From contig NYZA01000175.1 of NCBI GenBank assembly GCA_002686955.1, positions 1-7,156 of the forward strand: a stretch of DNA of 7,156 nucleotides. The letters run 5' to 3'. The translations under genes and the position numbers were made by a program. The notes under the pieces are model-generated. The model was not told where the DNA came from and searched no databases. It saw nothing but the letters and a program-made list of their open reading frames with translations. This DNA comes from Gemmatimonadota bacterium. Its GTDB lineage: Bacteria > GCA-2686955. Positions 1-6,088 of the stretch are shown piece after piece (the first letter of the stretch is position 1; the number at the start of each line of letters is the position of its first letter).

Positions 1-7
1 AGGAACT

Positions 8-85
8 CCAAGGGGTCTTTTCGAGGACCGAGAACGTCCCGTTATGACCAATCCCCGCGGGAACTCAACCTAGAGCGACCGTAGG
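8..85 (+). repeat. Left copy of 78-bp inverted repeat at window edge
   Basis: Bases 8-85 are the exact reverse complement of 7079-7156. I aligned them base by base; identity stops at 86, where the left has g and the other copy implies c. Read outward, both copies begin CCTACGGTCGCTCTAGG. The copy contains the palindrome CCCGCGGG (54-61). All three frames reading inward from base 1 are open until TGA 45-47, TAG 71-73 or TAG 82-84, compatible with the tail of an unseen gene ending near an element boundary. A gene that looks intact up to this boundary (GMC oxidoreductase) loses its family sequence here. Likely the end of a multicopy mobile element; an assembly-graph overlap at a repeat is the main alternative. 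I do not recognise the element family. Confidence 0.85.
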
Positions 86-209
86 GATCGTAGTCGCGGC
101 CGGCCTCGAGCATCAAGACTCTCGTGCCCGCTTTGGCGAGGGTGTAGGCGGCCATCGCGCCAGCTGCGCCGGAGCCGATGACGACTACGTCGTATCGATT
201 TTCTGCCAT
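42..209 (-). CDS. GMC-type FAD oxidoreductase, N-terminal fragment cut by the repeat
   Basis: The first 42 residues are the FAD-binding Rossmann start of a glucose-methanol-choline family oxidoreductase. A beta strand DVVVIGSG leads into G12-x-G14-x-x-G17, then a helix and the second strand RVLMLEAG with the acidic residue E35 that usually binds the ribose of ADP. Family members run to about 500-570 residues and oxidise alcohols or sterols with FAD. Native sequence ends at codon 42 (base ~86), exactly where the terminal repeat begins. The following 13 residues (YGRSRLSSRGDWS) are encoded by the repeat and end at TAA 42-44. The start at 209 is chosen because the Rossmann strand begins at residue 7 and a GGGGCAGG stretch lies just upstream; an in-frame ATG at 317 would add 36 unrelated residues. 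As it stands the product would lack the substrate domain and be inactive. Confidence 0.75.
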   Translation of the reverse strand: MAENRYDVVVIGSGAAGAMAAYTLAKAGTRVLMLEAGRDYDPYGRSRLSSRGDWS

Positions 210-220
210 CGACCTGCCCC

Positions 221-319
221 CAGTGATCGAGCCACGTCCTGTCGCATCTTCCCGGCCTCCGATCTGTGCTCGGGCCGGCGGATGCCATCCGGTTACCATA
301 GGCCGTCGCTCGATCACTG
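221..319 (-). promoter_or_regulatory. Potential three-helix structured leader ahead of GMC gene
   Basis: A perfect 12-bp inverted repeat, CAGTGATCGAGC (221-232) and GCTCGATCACTG (308-319), encloses two smaller ones. These are CCGGCC 252-257 with GGCCGG 273-278, and CGGATG 279-284 with CATCCG 286-291, which abut each other. As RNA on the minus strand this would fold into a closing helix with two hairpins. Its 3' strand ends 11 bases before the GMC ATG, right beside the ribosome-binding region. It could be a cis-regulatory leader, a bipartite protein-binding site or a small repeat element. I do not recognise a known riboswitch class, and transcription is not shown. Confidence 0.4.
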
Positions 320-693
320 CCGCAACGTCAGGGAGATCGACCTCTGCTTCGAGGAGCTTGCGGGGGCTGGGTCAGCCGAAGTGGAAGCTCGGTCGGTCCT
401 TGCGTATCAGTGCGCGGTAGTCGAGGGAGCGCAGCCGGGGGACCGTTGACGAGGGTGACCGCCCCCTGACGGACGATCGATATGGGAGGAGCGACCCGCT
501 CCGAAAGATCCAGGGCCACCCGCGAACGACTCCGCCGGCAAATCGTAGTCGGGCAATCGCTCCGACGCGCGCGCTAGCGGCCCGCGGCTCCGAGCTGGCA
601 CCGGCCCTCTCGACAAGCAGTGCCGCGTAGTGTGCCGTCATCGCTGCCCCGACGAGGAGCACAACTCGTCGAGAACGCTGCGCCCGAGGGAGT

Positions 694-720
694 GATCCCC
701 AGGTGCGGTGCCTAGGGATC
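694..720. terminator. Hairpin beside the tRNA-like fragment
   Basis: GATCCC (694-699) pairs with GGGATC (715-720). One c/a mismatch follows, then AGG (701-703) pairs with CCT (711-713), leaving a 7-base loop. On the minus strand it lies about 30 bases beyond the 3' end of the tRNA-like fragment, where a tRNA terminator would sit. No run of T follows on either strand, so an intrinsic terminator is only a possibility. Confidence 0.25.
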
Positions 721-751
721 GCAGTGGCAGCGACACAACCCCCGACGCTCC

Positions 752-797
752 CACGCCGGGAGGGATTCGAACCGCGACCCTCAGCCTCGAAGCCTGA
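752..797 (-). pseudogene. Degenerate 3' half of a tRNA-Arg(UCG)-like gene
   Basis: Read on the minus strand, TCAGG-CTTCGAG-GCTGA (797-781) is an anticodon arm with four of five pairs. Its 7-base loop has U33, anticodon UCG and A37. It is followed by a GGGTC variable region and a T-arm core, GGTTCGAATCC. This closely follows the usual bacterial tRNA-Arg layout. The T stem is only two clear pairs, apparently short by one base, and no D arm or 5' acceptor strand is found upstream on the minus strand (plus 798-860). It is therefore a fragment, not a working tRNA. Three-prime tRNA halves are typical remnants of tyrosine-recombinase attachment sites, but no integrase gene is visible, so an att remnant is an inference. 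Confidence 0.45.
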
Positions 798-1044
798 ACG
801 GAGAGTGAGGAAATCCAAACAGTTACGCGATTCCAAGCGGGCGTCGTGTCGACGGATGGAGATTTCGGACGCTTCCCGGAAGTTCGCTGGGAAACCCCGG
901 TCGGAAGTTAGGCGGCTAGAACCGAAAGAGTGCGAACCCAGAACGCGCGATCGAGAGATGTGAGTCGAGGCCTCACCTTCTCCTGAGCGTAGGTCGAAAG
1001 CTGCTGGGGCAGCGCAAGCTCGACGATCGCCTGAAGTACGTAAC

Positions 1045-2259
1045 TCAATCCTTGTGATAGAACTTGTCTCGCTCCCGTGATGCGTACACCACAGGGATGT
1101 CCTCGTCGGCTATCGGCGCCATCCGCTGCTTACGCGCGAGCGCGGCCTCGATATAGGGCGCAAGTTCTGCAGCCTTGTTCGCTTCGCGCTCTTCGCGGCC
1201 CTCGACAAACTCGGGCATCACGTCACGCGCGAACAACTCCAGGCTCTCACAGATGTGCTTGTGACGGGTCCTCCCCCCCTGCTGAAGAAAGACGATTTGA
1301 TCCACGCCAACCTCTTGAAACTCACGGATGAAGGCGGCGAACTCCTCGGGAGTGCCGATGCCGGGAGCCGGAACGGTGGGCATCTCCCGGTCCGCCTTGA
1401 GAGCCTCAAACTCCTCCCACAACGTGCTGCGTCCGGGCTTGATGTCGTTGGCGACCAATGCGTTGATCGCATAGCGGAAGAAGGCGAATCCATCTACGCC
1501 GCGGCGGCGGCCTTCCTCGGCATCCTCGTGCAGAGAGAAACCGGCCACGACCGCGATGTTGGCATTCACCGAGTGCCCGAGAGGTACACAGTCTTCCGAT
1601 TTGATGATGTCGTAGTAGATATCCGCCCAGGTCTTGGCCTCTTCCTGGTCCACGAAAGAAAATGCCAGCACCCCGAGGCCATTGCGTGCCGCCACCTTGA
1701 TGGTCTTGAGGTTGGTACAGGCCATCCACATCGGGGGATGCGGTTTCTGCAGGGGCTTCGGCAGCACATTGCGGCACGGCATGGAAAAACCCTTTCCCTC
1801 GTGCCCGGGGTATGGGGTCATGACCATCATGTTGGCGATCTGCTCCGCTGATTCCAGCGACAGTTCACGTTTTTCCTTCGCCTTGATTCCGAAGCCGTGT
1901 AGCTCCAAGCGCGACGCGCCCTCTCCGATGCCGAAATCGACACGCCCATCGGAGATCAGGTCGAGCATGGCCACCGTCTCGGCTGTGCGTGCGGGGTGGT
2001 TGTAGTTGGGGATGACCTGACGGATGCCGAACCCGACTCGGATGTTCTCGGTCTTTCCAGCCAGCGCGGTGAGGAAGATATCTGAAGCCGAACAATGAGA
2101 ATACTCATCCAGAAAATGATGCTCCGCCGCCCAGGCATGATCGATGCCGAGACGATCGGCCAGTTGTACCTGTTCGAGGGCTTCCTGAACTAGTCGATGC
2201 TCAGCACTTTCGTCCCAGGGTTTGGGTAGTTGAAGCTCGTAGAACAATCCGAAACGCAT
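1045..2259 (-). CDS. LLM-class flavin-dependent oxidoreductase
   Basis: A 404-residue luciferase-like monooxygenase with a TIM-barrel fold. Such enzymes use reduced FMN or F420 and typically oxygenate aldehydes, ketones, terpenoid or sulfur compounds in the cytosol. Visible family marks are the N-terminal strand MRFGLFYELQLP, the WAAEHHF segment at residues 43-49, DLISDGRVDFGIGEG at 100-114, KPHPPMWMA near 172-180, and the closing GTPEEFAAFIREFQEVGVDQ at 302-321. The C-terminal ~45 residues form a charged extension beyond the barrel. The start at 2259 is chosen because GGAGAAGG sits just upstream and the family N terminus begins there. The frame stays open to 2712, but that part is antisense to SDR 1. 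It is divergent from SDR 1 across a region with a near-palindromic operator candidate (2334-2349) and a 24-bp palindrome (2283-2306). The exact substrate and the flavin (FMN or F420) cannot be told. Confidence 0.93.
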   Translation of the reverse strand: MRFGLFYELQLPKPWDESAEHRLVQEALEQVQLADRLGIDHAWAAEHHFLDEYSHCSASDIFLTALAGKTENIRVGFGIRQVIPNYNHPARTAETVAMLDLISDGRVDFGIGEGASRLELHGFGIKAKEKRELSLESAEQIANMMVMTPYPGHEGKGFSMPCRNVLPKPLQKPHPPMWMACTNLKTIKVAARNGLGVLAFSFVDQEEAKTWADIYYDIIKSEDCVPLGHSVNANIAVVAGFSLHEDAEEGRRRGVDGFAFFRYAINALVANDIKPGRSTLWEEFEALKADREMPTVPAPGIGTPEEFAAFIREFQEVGVDQIVFLQQGGRTRHKHICESLELFARDVMPEFVEGREEREANKAAELAPYIEAALARKQRMAPIADEDIPVVYASRERDKFYHKD

Positions 2260-2282
2260 ATCCTTCTCCCGTCTTTCCCAAG

Positions 2283-2306
2283 GGCTGGCTGCGATCGCAG
2301 ACAGCC
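2283..2306 (-). promoter_or_regulatory. 24-bp near-perfect palindrome in the LLM leader
   Basis: Eleven of twelve base pairs match about a centre at 2294/2295; only g2288/a2301 fails. The core is CTGCGATCGCAG and the outer arms are GGCTG and CAGCC. It ends 23 bases upstream of the LLM start codon. In DNA it could be a dimer-binding operator. In RNA it would form a hairpin with a GATC loop just ahead of the ribosome-binding site. Confidence 0.5.
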
Positions 2307-2333
2307 GGAAATCGCCTACGCTAGATGCCAATG

Positions 2334-2349
2334 AATTAGTATCATAGTT
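2334..2349. promoter_or_regulatory. Candidate operator, site 1, in LLM/SDR divergent region
   Basis: The plus strand reads AATTAGTATCATAGTT. It matches the reverse complement of 6089-6104 at 15 of 16 bases. The arms (AATTA/TAGTT, four of five complementary) are separated by six bases, like a dimeric repressor site. A -10-like TATGAT on the minus strand lies inside it, and TACAAT (2361-2366) lies just downstream toward the SDR gene. Bound protein would therefore block both promoters. A TetR-type regulator is a guess; none is encoded in the window. Confidence 0.55.
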
Positions 2350-2410
2350 AGGATTCAGTCTACAATCGACTCGAGTACGAATCTGCAGCTCACTTCCGGG
2401 GGGTTCACCG

Positions 2411-3253
2411 TTGAAGGACATTGCCGGCAAGGTGGCGTTCGTCACTGGCGGCGCCAGTGGAATCGGCCTCGCGATGGCGCGGTCGCTATTGGCCGCAGGG
2501 ATGAAGGTCGCGATCACCGACATCGAACAAGCCGCACTCGATCGAGTGAAAGGAGGATTCGCCAGCTCCAACGCCGAAGTGATCCACCTGAAGCTCGACG
2601 TGACCGACCGCGATGCGATGGAGCAGGCCGCCCGGGAGACCGAAGCCGCCTTCGGCAAGGTCCATGTGGTCTGCAACAACGCAGGTGTATCCGTCAGCGG
2701 GCGAGTCGACAAGATGAGCTACAAGGACTGGGACTGGGTGATGGGCGTGAATCTGGCCGGTGTCATCAACGGCGTGCAGACCTTTGCAAGTCGCATCAAG
2801 GCGCACGGTGAAGGCGGCCACTTTGTGAACACCGCGTCGATGGCAGGGCACATGCCGATTCCGGGCGGCAGTATCTATACCACCAGCAAATTCGCTGTCG
2901 TCGGCATGTCTGAAGTGATGCGCACGGACCTGGCCCGATACAACATCGGCGTGTCGGTGCTGTGTCCGGGCGGCGTAGTCACCAACGTGGGGAAGTCGGG
3001 CCGCAATCGCCCGGAGAATCTGACCCGCGAAACCGACAACACGCGGCTGAATCTGGGAAAATTGTCCGAGACCGTCATGGACGACATGCTCGAGGCGGAA
3101 GTCATCGGCGAAATGGTGCTGGCGGCGATTCTGGCGGACGACCTCTACATCTTCAGTCACCCCCAACTGAAAAAGGTCGTCGATGCGCGCAACGCCGCGA
3201 TTGACGACTCGTTCGCGCGCTGGTCGCAATATCGTGAGGACCACGGCGTTTGA
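2411..3253 (+). CDS. Short-chain dehydrogenase/reductase (SDR 1)
   Basis: A 280-residue classical SDR that would oxidise or reduce a hydroxyl/keto group with NAD(P)(H) in the cytosol. The cofactor motif TGGASGIG is at residues 12-19, D38 follows the second strand (a hint of NAD preference), and NNAG is at 89-92. The full catalytic tetrad is visible: N114, S143, Y156 and K160 in the order N-S-YxxxK. The C-terminal ~80 residues are longer than in minimal SDRs and end in a helical region, DDSFARWSQYREDHG. The start is TTG at 2411, preceded by GGGGGG seven bases upstream; the first ATG (2474) would delete the Rossmann strand. It is the first gene of a same-strand run with the patatin-like gene (118-bp gap) and SDR 2. 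A hydroxysteroid or hydroxyacyl dehydrogenase role is possible but not shown. Confidence 0.93.
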   Translation: MKDIAGKVAFVTGGASGIGLAMARSLLAAGMKVAITDIEQAALDRVKGGFASSNAEVIHLKLDVTDRDAMEQAARETEAAFGKVHVVCNNAGVSVSGRVDKMSYKDWDWVMGVNLAGVINGVQTFASRIKAHGEGGHFVNTASMAGHMPIPGGSIYTTSKFAVVGMSEVMRTDLARYNIGVSVLCPGGVVTNVGKSGRNRPENLTRETDNTRLNLGKLSETVMDDMLEAEVIGEMVLAAILADDLYIFSHPQLKKVVDARNAAIDDSFARWSQYREDHGV

Positions 3254-3273
3254 TGAAACAACCTATGAGTGAA

Positions 3274-3327
3274 GGTCGACAACGAGCTGCGGGCAACGCC
3301 CAACGCCCGAAGAGCTGGGCTTCGACC
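3274..3327 (+). other. Potential rod-like RNA hairpin between SDR 1 and patatin-like gene
   Basis: Three nested complementary blocks occur in order: GGTCGA (3274-3279) with TCGACC (3322-3327), AGCT (3285-3288) with AGCT (3313-3316), and CGGGC (3290-3294) with GCCCG (3305-3309). The loop is ten bases. There is no T-tract, so it looks less like a terminator than like an intercistronic processing or stabilising structure. It may be chance in GC-rich DNA. Confidence 0.25.
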
Positions 3328-3371
3328 CTGCGGGCCGCACTCGGCACCGCGCGCAATGGAGGAATTGTGTG

Positions 3372-4229
3372 ATGGCGGGTCTTGGACTCTTGTTGGGAGG
3401 CGGTGGATCGGTAGGAATCGCCTGGGAGAACGGCGTGCTTGCCGGATTGGTCGATGCGATCGGCTTCGAGCCGGCGAAGTCGCGCATCATCATCGGAACC
3501 TCCGCGGGCTCTTCCGTTGGAGCCGACATGGCGCTTGGCAGGGATCCTCACGATGCACTCGAGCTTGACCGAGATCCAAGCAACCCTCGCCGCAAGCTCC
3601 CCACGCCTGACCTCGAAAAGGGAGCCTTCGCCGATATCATCGCATTGATGCTCTCCTCCAAGGGCGGAGACTCCGAAACCGTGGCGAAGATCGCCAAGCT
3701 CGCAATAGAAGCGGACACCGCGCTTTCTGAGGATCAATTCGTCGACATGTTCAAGAAGACGGTAGGCACCGACGAGTGGCCGGACGTCGATTTTCGCCCT
3801 ACCTCTGCGACGTGCTCCACCGGCAAGCCCAAGTTCTGGACAGCCGACGATGGCATACCGCTGTCTCGAGCCGTGGCTTCATCGTGCGCCATACCCGGCT
3901 ATTTCCCAACCGTCTCCCACGCGGGAGAACACTATATGGACGGCTCTCGCGGTCCCTTGTACCACGCAGCAATCACAAAGGATCTCGCCCTCGATGCGGC
4001 GCTCTTCATCGGACCGAAGGTCGCCATCGGGCGCGTAGCCCAGATGACCATTGAGGACATGGAGGCCATCGCAGACACAGGCGTACGCACCCACACAATC
4101 CTGGGTAGCGAGCGCCTCGACGCACTCAGACTGAATCTGATGGACTACTCGAAACGCCCGGATGCCTTCGAGTGTGGCATGGCGGACGGCGCCGACCACG
4201 CGGCAAAGGTGAAGGAATTACTGGGCTGA
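3372..4229 (+). CDS. Patatin-like acyl hydrolase / phospholipase
   Basis: A 285-residue patatin-family lipid acyl hydrolase using a Ser-Asp dyad. The oxyanion-hole glycine run LGGGGSVG is at residues 8-15. The nucleophile elbow G42-T-S44-A-G46 follows a hydrophobic strand (RIIIGTSAGS), and the partner aspartate is D190 in YMDGSRG. No signal peptide or membrane segment is seen, so it is probably cytosolic. It would cleave an ester, thioester or phospholipid acyl group. ATG at 3372 is chosen because GGAGG (3358-3362) is nine bases upstream; GTG at 3369 would add one residue. It lies in a plus-strand run between two SDRs, with an intergenic hairpin upstream. Related genes are often found in CoA-linked catabolic clusters, where they may act as hydrolases of substrate esters or acyl-CoAs; that role is inferred. 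Confidence 0.92.
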   Translation: MAGLGLLLGGGGSVGIAWENGVLAGLVDAIGFEPAKSRIIIGTSAGSSVGADMALGRDPHDALELDRDPSNPRRKLPTPDLEKGAFADIIALMLSSKGGDSETVAKIAKLAIEADTALSEDQFVDMFKKTVGTDEWPDVDFRPTSATCSTGKPKFWTADDGIPLSRAVASSCAIPGYFPTVSHAGEHYMDGSRGPLYHAAITKDLALDAALFIGPKVAIGRVAQMTIEDMEAIADTGVRTHTILGSERLDALRLNLMDYSKRPDAFECGMADGADHAAKVKELLG

Positions 4230-4241
4230 GGCTCGATCTCC

Positions 4242-4304
4242 GCACGGGCAACCCATCGGGTTGATGCACTGCTCGAGGTTGCACCAGCCCGCGCTCGCCC
4301 GTGC
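4242..4304 (+). other. Possible folded leader upstream of SDR 2
   Basis: GCACGGGC (4242-4249) is the exact complement of GCCCGTGC (4297-4304). Directly next to the left arm is a tight hairpin, AACCC-atc-GGGTT (4250-4262), that could stack on it. The SDR 2 ribosome-binding site lies some 20 bases downstream of the right arm. No T-tract follows. It may be a structured mRNA leader or chance. Confidence 0.25.
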
Positions 4305-4336
4305 ACTTGGGCGGTAGTCGCTCTCGGGAGAAGACG

Positions 4337-5185
4337 ATGTATGACTTGACCGGCAAGGTGGCGATCATCACCGGCGGCGCGAGCGGAATGGGTCGCGCGA
4401 CCTCCCTGCTCTTTGCGCAGGCGGGGGCAAATGTCGTGGTGGCGGATCTCAACGACGCCGGCGGTGAAGAAGTTGCGAATCTCGCGTCCGAGAGCAGAAA
4501 CGAAGCCGTGTTTCAGCACACCGATGTGGCCGTAGAAACGGATATCGAGGCGGTCGTCACGCGTGCGACCGAAACATTCGGTCGCCTGGATATCATGTTC
4601 AACAACGCCGGAATCGGTGGCGCGGTCGGACCGCTCGAAGACGTATCGGTCGAAGACTGGGATCGCACCCAGGCGGTCTGTCTGCGTGGCGTATTCCTCG
4701 GCATGAAGTACGCCGCCGCACCGATGCGCACGGCCGGTGGCGGGTCGATCATCTCGACATCATCGATCGGCGGTCTCGAAGGATCCACAGGCATGTTTTC
4801 CTACGCCGCGGCCAAAGCGGGGGTCGTGCACCTAACGCGTTGCGCGGCCCTCGAGTTCGCCCGCGATCGCATCCGGGTGAATTGCATCGCACCGGGCGGC
4901 ATTTCGACACCGATTCTCTTCGGTGTGGGCGGAAACGACAAAGAGGAAGTCGAATCAGGACTCATGAGGTTCCAGCCCTATCCACACGTGGGGCAGCCGG
5001 AAGACATTGCAAATGCGGCGCTATTCCTGGCGAGTGACGCAGCAACGTTCATCACCGGCCACACGCTGGTCGTCGATGGCGGCGCGACCGCTGGACCCAA
5101 GTCATCTGCGCCGAAGGCCGGCCAGAATCGCAGGTCCCGATTCACAGGCCCGTCGTTCGAGAGAGCTGGTGGGAAGCTCGAGTAG
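4337..5185 (+). CDS. Short-chain dehydrogenase/reductase (SDR 2), tetrad Asn replaced by Cys
   Basis: A 282-residue classical SDR. TGGASGMG is at residues 12-19, D37 ends the second strand, TDV is at 62-64 and NNAG at 89-92. S143 and Y156-x-x-x-K160 form the catalytic core, followed by IAPGGISTP and the family closing motif LVVDGGAT at 244-251. The position that is normally Asn in WDxxxxVNLxGVF is C115 here (codon TGT), in an otherwise typical context. After the family's usual end about 30 residues continue (PKSSAPKAGQ... to KLE), rich in Lys, Arg, Ser and Gly. The start ATG is preceded by GGGAG; an upstream in-frame start at 4301 would add 12 residues and lacks this site. It follows the patatin-like gene by 107 bp and is probably co-transcribed. 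It would oxidise an alcohol or hydroxyacyl intermediate; cyclic-alcohol dehydrogenases are close in style. Confidence 0.93.
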   Translation: MYDLTGKVAIITGGASGMGRATSLLFAQAGANVVVADLNDAGGEEVANLASESRNEAVFQHTDVAVETDIEAVVTRATETFGRLDIMFNNAGIGGAVGPLEDVSVEDWDRTQAVCLRGVFLGMKYAAAPMRTAGGGSIISTSSIGGLEGSTGMFSYAAAKAGVVHLTRCAALEFARDRIRVNCIAPGGISTPILFGVGGNDKEEVESGLMRFQPYPHVGQPEDIANAALFLASDAATFITGHTLVVDGGATAGPKSSAPKAGQNRRSRFTGPSFERAGGKLE

Positions 5186-5202
5186 GCTTCCTACCTTCGA
5201 GC
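5176..5202. terminator. Hairpin across the SDR 2/ECH convergent junction
   Basis: GCTCGAGTAGG (5176-5186) pairs with CCTAC-ct-TCGAGC (5190-5202), giving eleven pairs with a two-base bulge and a three-base loop. It covers the SDR 2 stop codon and sits in the 27-bp gap to the convergent ECH gene, so it could stop transcription from both sides. No clear T-tract is present, hence moderate confidence. Confidence 0.45.
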
Positions 5203-5212
5203 CGCCCTTCCC

Positions 5213-6055
5213 TTACCTGGACTTGTACACAGGCTCGCGCTTCTCGCGGCGAGCGCTCAATCCCTCCACCAGGTCTTCGCTGATCATGCAATCGGAAGCG
5301 CTGGCAGCCTCGAACTCCAGGTCGTCGATGAGCCCGCGATTGAGCGCGTGGTTGCAGCTGCGTTTGCAGTGCTGTACGGCCAGCGGACCTTGCGCGGCGA
5401 TGCGGTCGGCCAGTTCGCGTGCGGCACTCATGAGCTCTTCGGGCGTATCATGGAGGGCCTGCACCAGACCGATGTCGAGGGCCTCCTCGGCGGGAATCCG
5501 CGCGGCGGTGTAGAGCAGGCGTTTGGCGTGCCCGGGGCCGATCGCCTTCATCAGGCGGACTGTGCCGCCCATGTCGACGGGGGCCCCCAGCTCGACCTCC
5601 GGCAAGCCGAGCGTCGCCCCGCGCACCGCGAGACGAATGTCACAGCAGAGCGCCAACTCCAGCCCCGCGCCCAGACAGTGACCGTTGATGGCGGCAATGG
5701 CCGGAATTCGCATGTTCTCGAAGGCCGTGAAGTGGCTCGAAGTGCGCTGGATCAGCTGCGCCGTCTGGCGATTCTTCTGCGCCGCACTTCTCTTCACACG
5801 CTTGCCGGAACCCGACCCGGGCTTGCCAGGCGCGAGATCGATGCCTGCGCTGAAGACCCGGTCACCGGTGCCCGTGAGAATGGCGACACGGGCACTTTCG
5901 TTCGCCTCGAGTTCTTCGGCAAGCTGGCTCATGATCGGCCACATATCCAGCGTCAGTGTATTGAGATGGTCGGGCCGATTGAGGGTCAATAAGGCCCGAT
6001 GCTCGGTCTCCATTTCAAGCAGAATGCGCGATTCCGTGTCGGTACCCGTACTCAT
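5213..6055 (-). CDS. Enoyl-CoA hydratase/isomerase (crotonase fold)
   Basis: A 280-residue crotonase-family enzyme, expected to hydrate or isomerise an enoyl-CoA in the cytosol. The first oxyanion-hole segment FSAGIDL is at residues 68-74 and the second, GHCLGAG, at 125-131. Both acidic residues used by true hydratases are present: E133 in GLELALCCD and E153 in GLPEVELG. The tail REKREPVYKS resembles the usual xEKRxPxF/Y ending. Between the two oxyanion segments lies an unusually basic Gly/Ser/Lys/Arg stretch (residues 76-97). ATG at 6055 is chosen with GGGAG nine bases upstream; the family strand begins near residue 10. The gene is divergent from the acyl-CoA dehydrogenase across a candidate operator and convergent with SDR 2. 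Its pairing with an ACAD suggests consecutive beta-oxidation-type steps. The substrate chain is unknown. Confidence 0.94.
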   Translation of the reverse strand: MSTGTDTESRILLEMETEHRALLTLNRPDHLNTLTLDMWPIMSQLAEELEANESARVAILTGTGDRVFSAGIDLAPGKPGSGSGKRVKRSAAQKNRQTAQLIQRTSSHFTAFENMRIPAIAAINGHCLGAGLELALCCDIRLAVRGATLGLPEVELGAPVDMGGTVRLMKAIGPGHAKRLLYTAARIPAEEALDIGLVQALHDTPEELMSAARELADRIAAQGPLAVQHCKRSCNHALNRGLIDDLEFEAASASDCMISEDLVEGLSARREKREPVYKSR

Positions 6056-6088
6056 GAGCTGGCTCTCCCTACGTCGAGACCGATATAC

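Larger units (their letters stand above)
320..1044. other. Long stretch without a convincing gene
   Basis: No frame here has recognisable family motifs, a good ribosome-binding site and a full-length protein. The longest open frame (372-836, minus, 154 codons) reads through the tRNA-like fragment and is not credible as written. What can be seen is the hairpin at 694-720, the tRNA-Arg-like fragment at 752-797, and two small hairpins downstream of the LLM stop: GTGAG/CTCAC (960-976) and GCTGC/GCAGC (1000-1013). Neither has a T-tract. The part at about 370-620 might be decayed coding sequence, but I cannot assign it. Confidence 0.5.

Noticed and set aside
713-721. TAGGGATCG also found at the left repeat junction (82-90)
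   Set aside because: A nine-base match spanning repeat and native sequence is most likely chance; no longer similarity follows.
372-836. 154-codon minus-strand open frame in the gene-poor region
   Set aside because: It translates the tRNA-like fragment (EAEGRGSNPSRRG is typical of translated tRNA), lacks a ribosome-binding site and shows no domain. Its later part could be decayed coding sequence, but I cannot support that.
877-909. Direct repeat CGGAAGTT at 877-884 and 902-909 as a possible array or iteron
   Set aside because: Only two 8-bp copies; too short and too few for a CRISPR array or origin iterons.
2260-2712. In-frame N-terminal extension of the LLM gene by 151 codons
   Set aside because: It is antisense to the conserved start of SDR 1, has no family similarity, and a good ribosome-binding site precedes the internal ATG at 2259.
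2486-3244. 252-codon open frame antisense to SDR 1
   Set aside because: His/Val/Asp-rich mirror of a GC-rich gene on the other strand; no motifs or start signal.
5348-5992. 214-codon open frame antisense to the enoyl-CoA hydratase
   Set aside because: Shadow of a clearly recognised crotonase gene; composition typical of antisense reading.
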